Shown here in pieces: positions 5,192 through 5,376 of a DNA stretch of 5,376 bases (position 1 is its first letter; the number at the start of each line of letters is the position of its first letter). Both the position numbers and the translations under genes were made by a program. The notes under the pieces were generated by a model. That model ran no database searches, was not told the DNA's origin, and worked only from the letters and a program-made list of their open reading frames with translations. The stretch is from NCBI GenBank assembly GCA_017999135.1, contig JAGOBT010000266.1, positions 1 through 5,376 of the forward strand, read 5' to 3'. This stretch comes from Burkholderiaceae bacterium (GTDB lineage Bacteria > Pseudomonadota > Gammaproteobacteria > Burkholderiales > Burkholderiaceae_C).

Positions 5192-5376
5192 TCAGCCGTG
5201 GATCGACTCGTACTTCGCCTGCAGCTCCTCGGGCGACTCGACGAAGTCCGGGTGCTGCTCGATGCAATCGGCCGGGCAGACCAGCTTGCACTGCGGCTCG
5301 TCCTCGGCGCCCACGCATTCGGTGCAGCGCAGCGGATCGATGATGTACATCGGATCGCCGACGGCGATCGCTTCGT
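5192..5376 (-). CDS. Alvin/YfhL-type 2[4Fe-4S] ferredoxin, C-terminal part (start beyond the window)
   Basis: Reading the minus strand from 5374 to the stop at 5194-5192 gives 60 residues, from EAIAVGDPMY to YESIHG. They contain Cys-x2-Cys-x8-Cys-x3-Cys at fragment residues 17, 20, 29 and 33, in LRCTECVGAEDEPQCKLVCP, then an extra Cys37. The eight-residue insertion between the second and third cysteines and the helical C-terminal extension (ESPEELQAKYESIHG) are hallmarks of the Allochromatium vinosum/YfhL ferredoxin family. These are small cytoplasmic electron carriers with two [4Fe-4S] clusters and very low potentials. Family length is about 80-86 residues, so some 20-25 N-terminal residues with the first cysteine motif are missing here. 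It is convergent with the TRAP operon and separated from it by a terminator, so it is probably unrelated. In betaproteobacteria such a gene often sits near coaD, but that neighbourhood is not visible. No start codon is claimed. Confidence 0.92.
   Translation of the reverse strand, partial: EAIAVGDPMYIIDPLRCTECVGAEDEPQCKLVCPADCIEQHPDFVESPEELQAKYESIHG

Noticed and set aside
5086..5343. A plus-strand open frame running through the terminator and over the ferredoxin gene
   Set aside because: It crosses a clear bidirectional terminator and a palindrome, has an Arg/Pro/Ala-rich translation, and is antisense to a recognisable ferredoxin.

Overview
The window comes from a GC-rich bacterium. Codon third positions are almost all G or C, and long antisense open frames appear as a side effect. 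Protein style and gene content point to a betaproteobacterium of the order Burkholderiales; this is inferred from recognised protein families, not from a marker gene. I see no transposase, integrase, phage gene, CRISPR array, tRNA or rRNA. It reads as an ordinary catabolic-plus-transport operon that meets a convergent housekeeping-type gene.

Layout, left to right. (1) Positions 1-632: the 3' part of a crotonase-superfamily (enoyl-CoA hydratase-like) gene whose start lies outside the window. (2) 635-1846: an acyl-CoA dehydrogenase of 403 residues, 2 bp downstream. (3) 1843-2391: the small membrane subunit (DctQ type) of a TRAP transporter, overlapping the dehydrogenase stop by 4 bp with a GTG start. 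(4) 2392-2501: a 110-bp gap with a direct repeat and a small hairpin. (5) 2502-3842: the large membrane subunit (DctM type). (6) 3843-3915: a gap with a strong hairpin. (7) 3916-5013: the periplasmic solute-binding protein (DctP type) with a signal peptide. (8) 5014-5191: a convergent intergenic region with short tandem repeats, two GC hairpins and a clear bidirectional terminator. (9) 5192-5376, minus strand: the C-terminal 60 residues of an Alvin/YfhL-type 2[4Fe-4S] ferredoxin.

The five plus-strand genes look like one transcription unit. The TRAP transporter would import an organic acid using an ion gradient. The dehydrogenase and crotonase would act on its CoA thioester in a beta-oxidation-like route. 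From memory, the crotonase and dehydrogenase resemble a pair found in Burkholderiales clusters for 2-aminobenzoyl-CoA or salicylyl-CoA degradation, so an aromatic acid is my best guess for the imported substrate. No gene for a CoA ligase or a ring hydroxylase is in the window, so this stays a hypothesis. The ferredoxin is probably unrelated: it lies on the opposite strand beyond a terminator.

I found no convincing previously undescribed system. The points most worth checking are the crotonase that lacks both classical hydratase glutamates, the tight coupling of catabolic and transporter genes, and the structured gaps inside the transporter operon.
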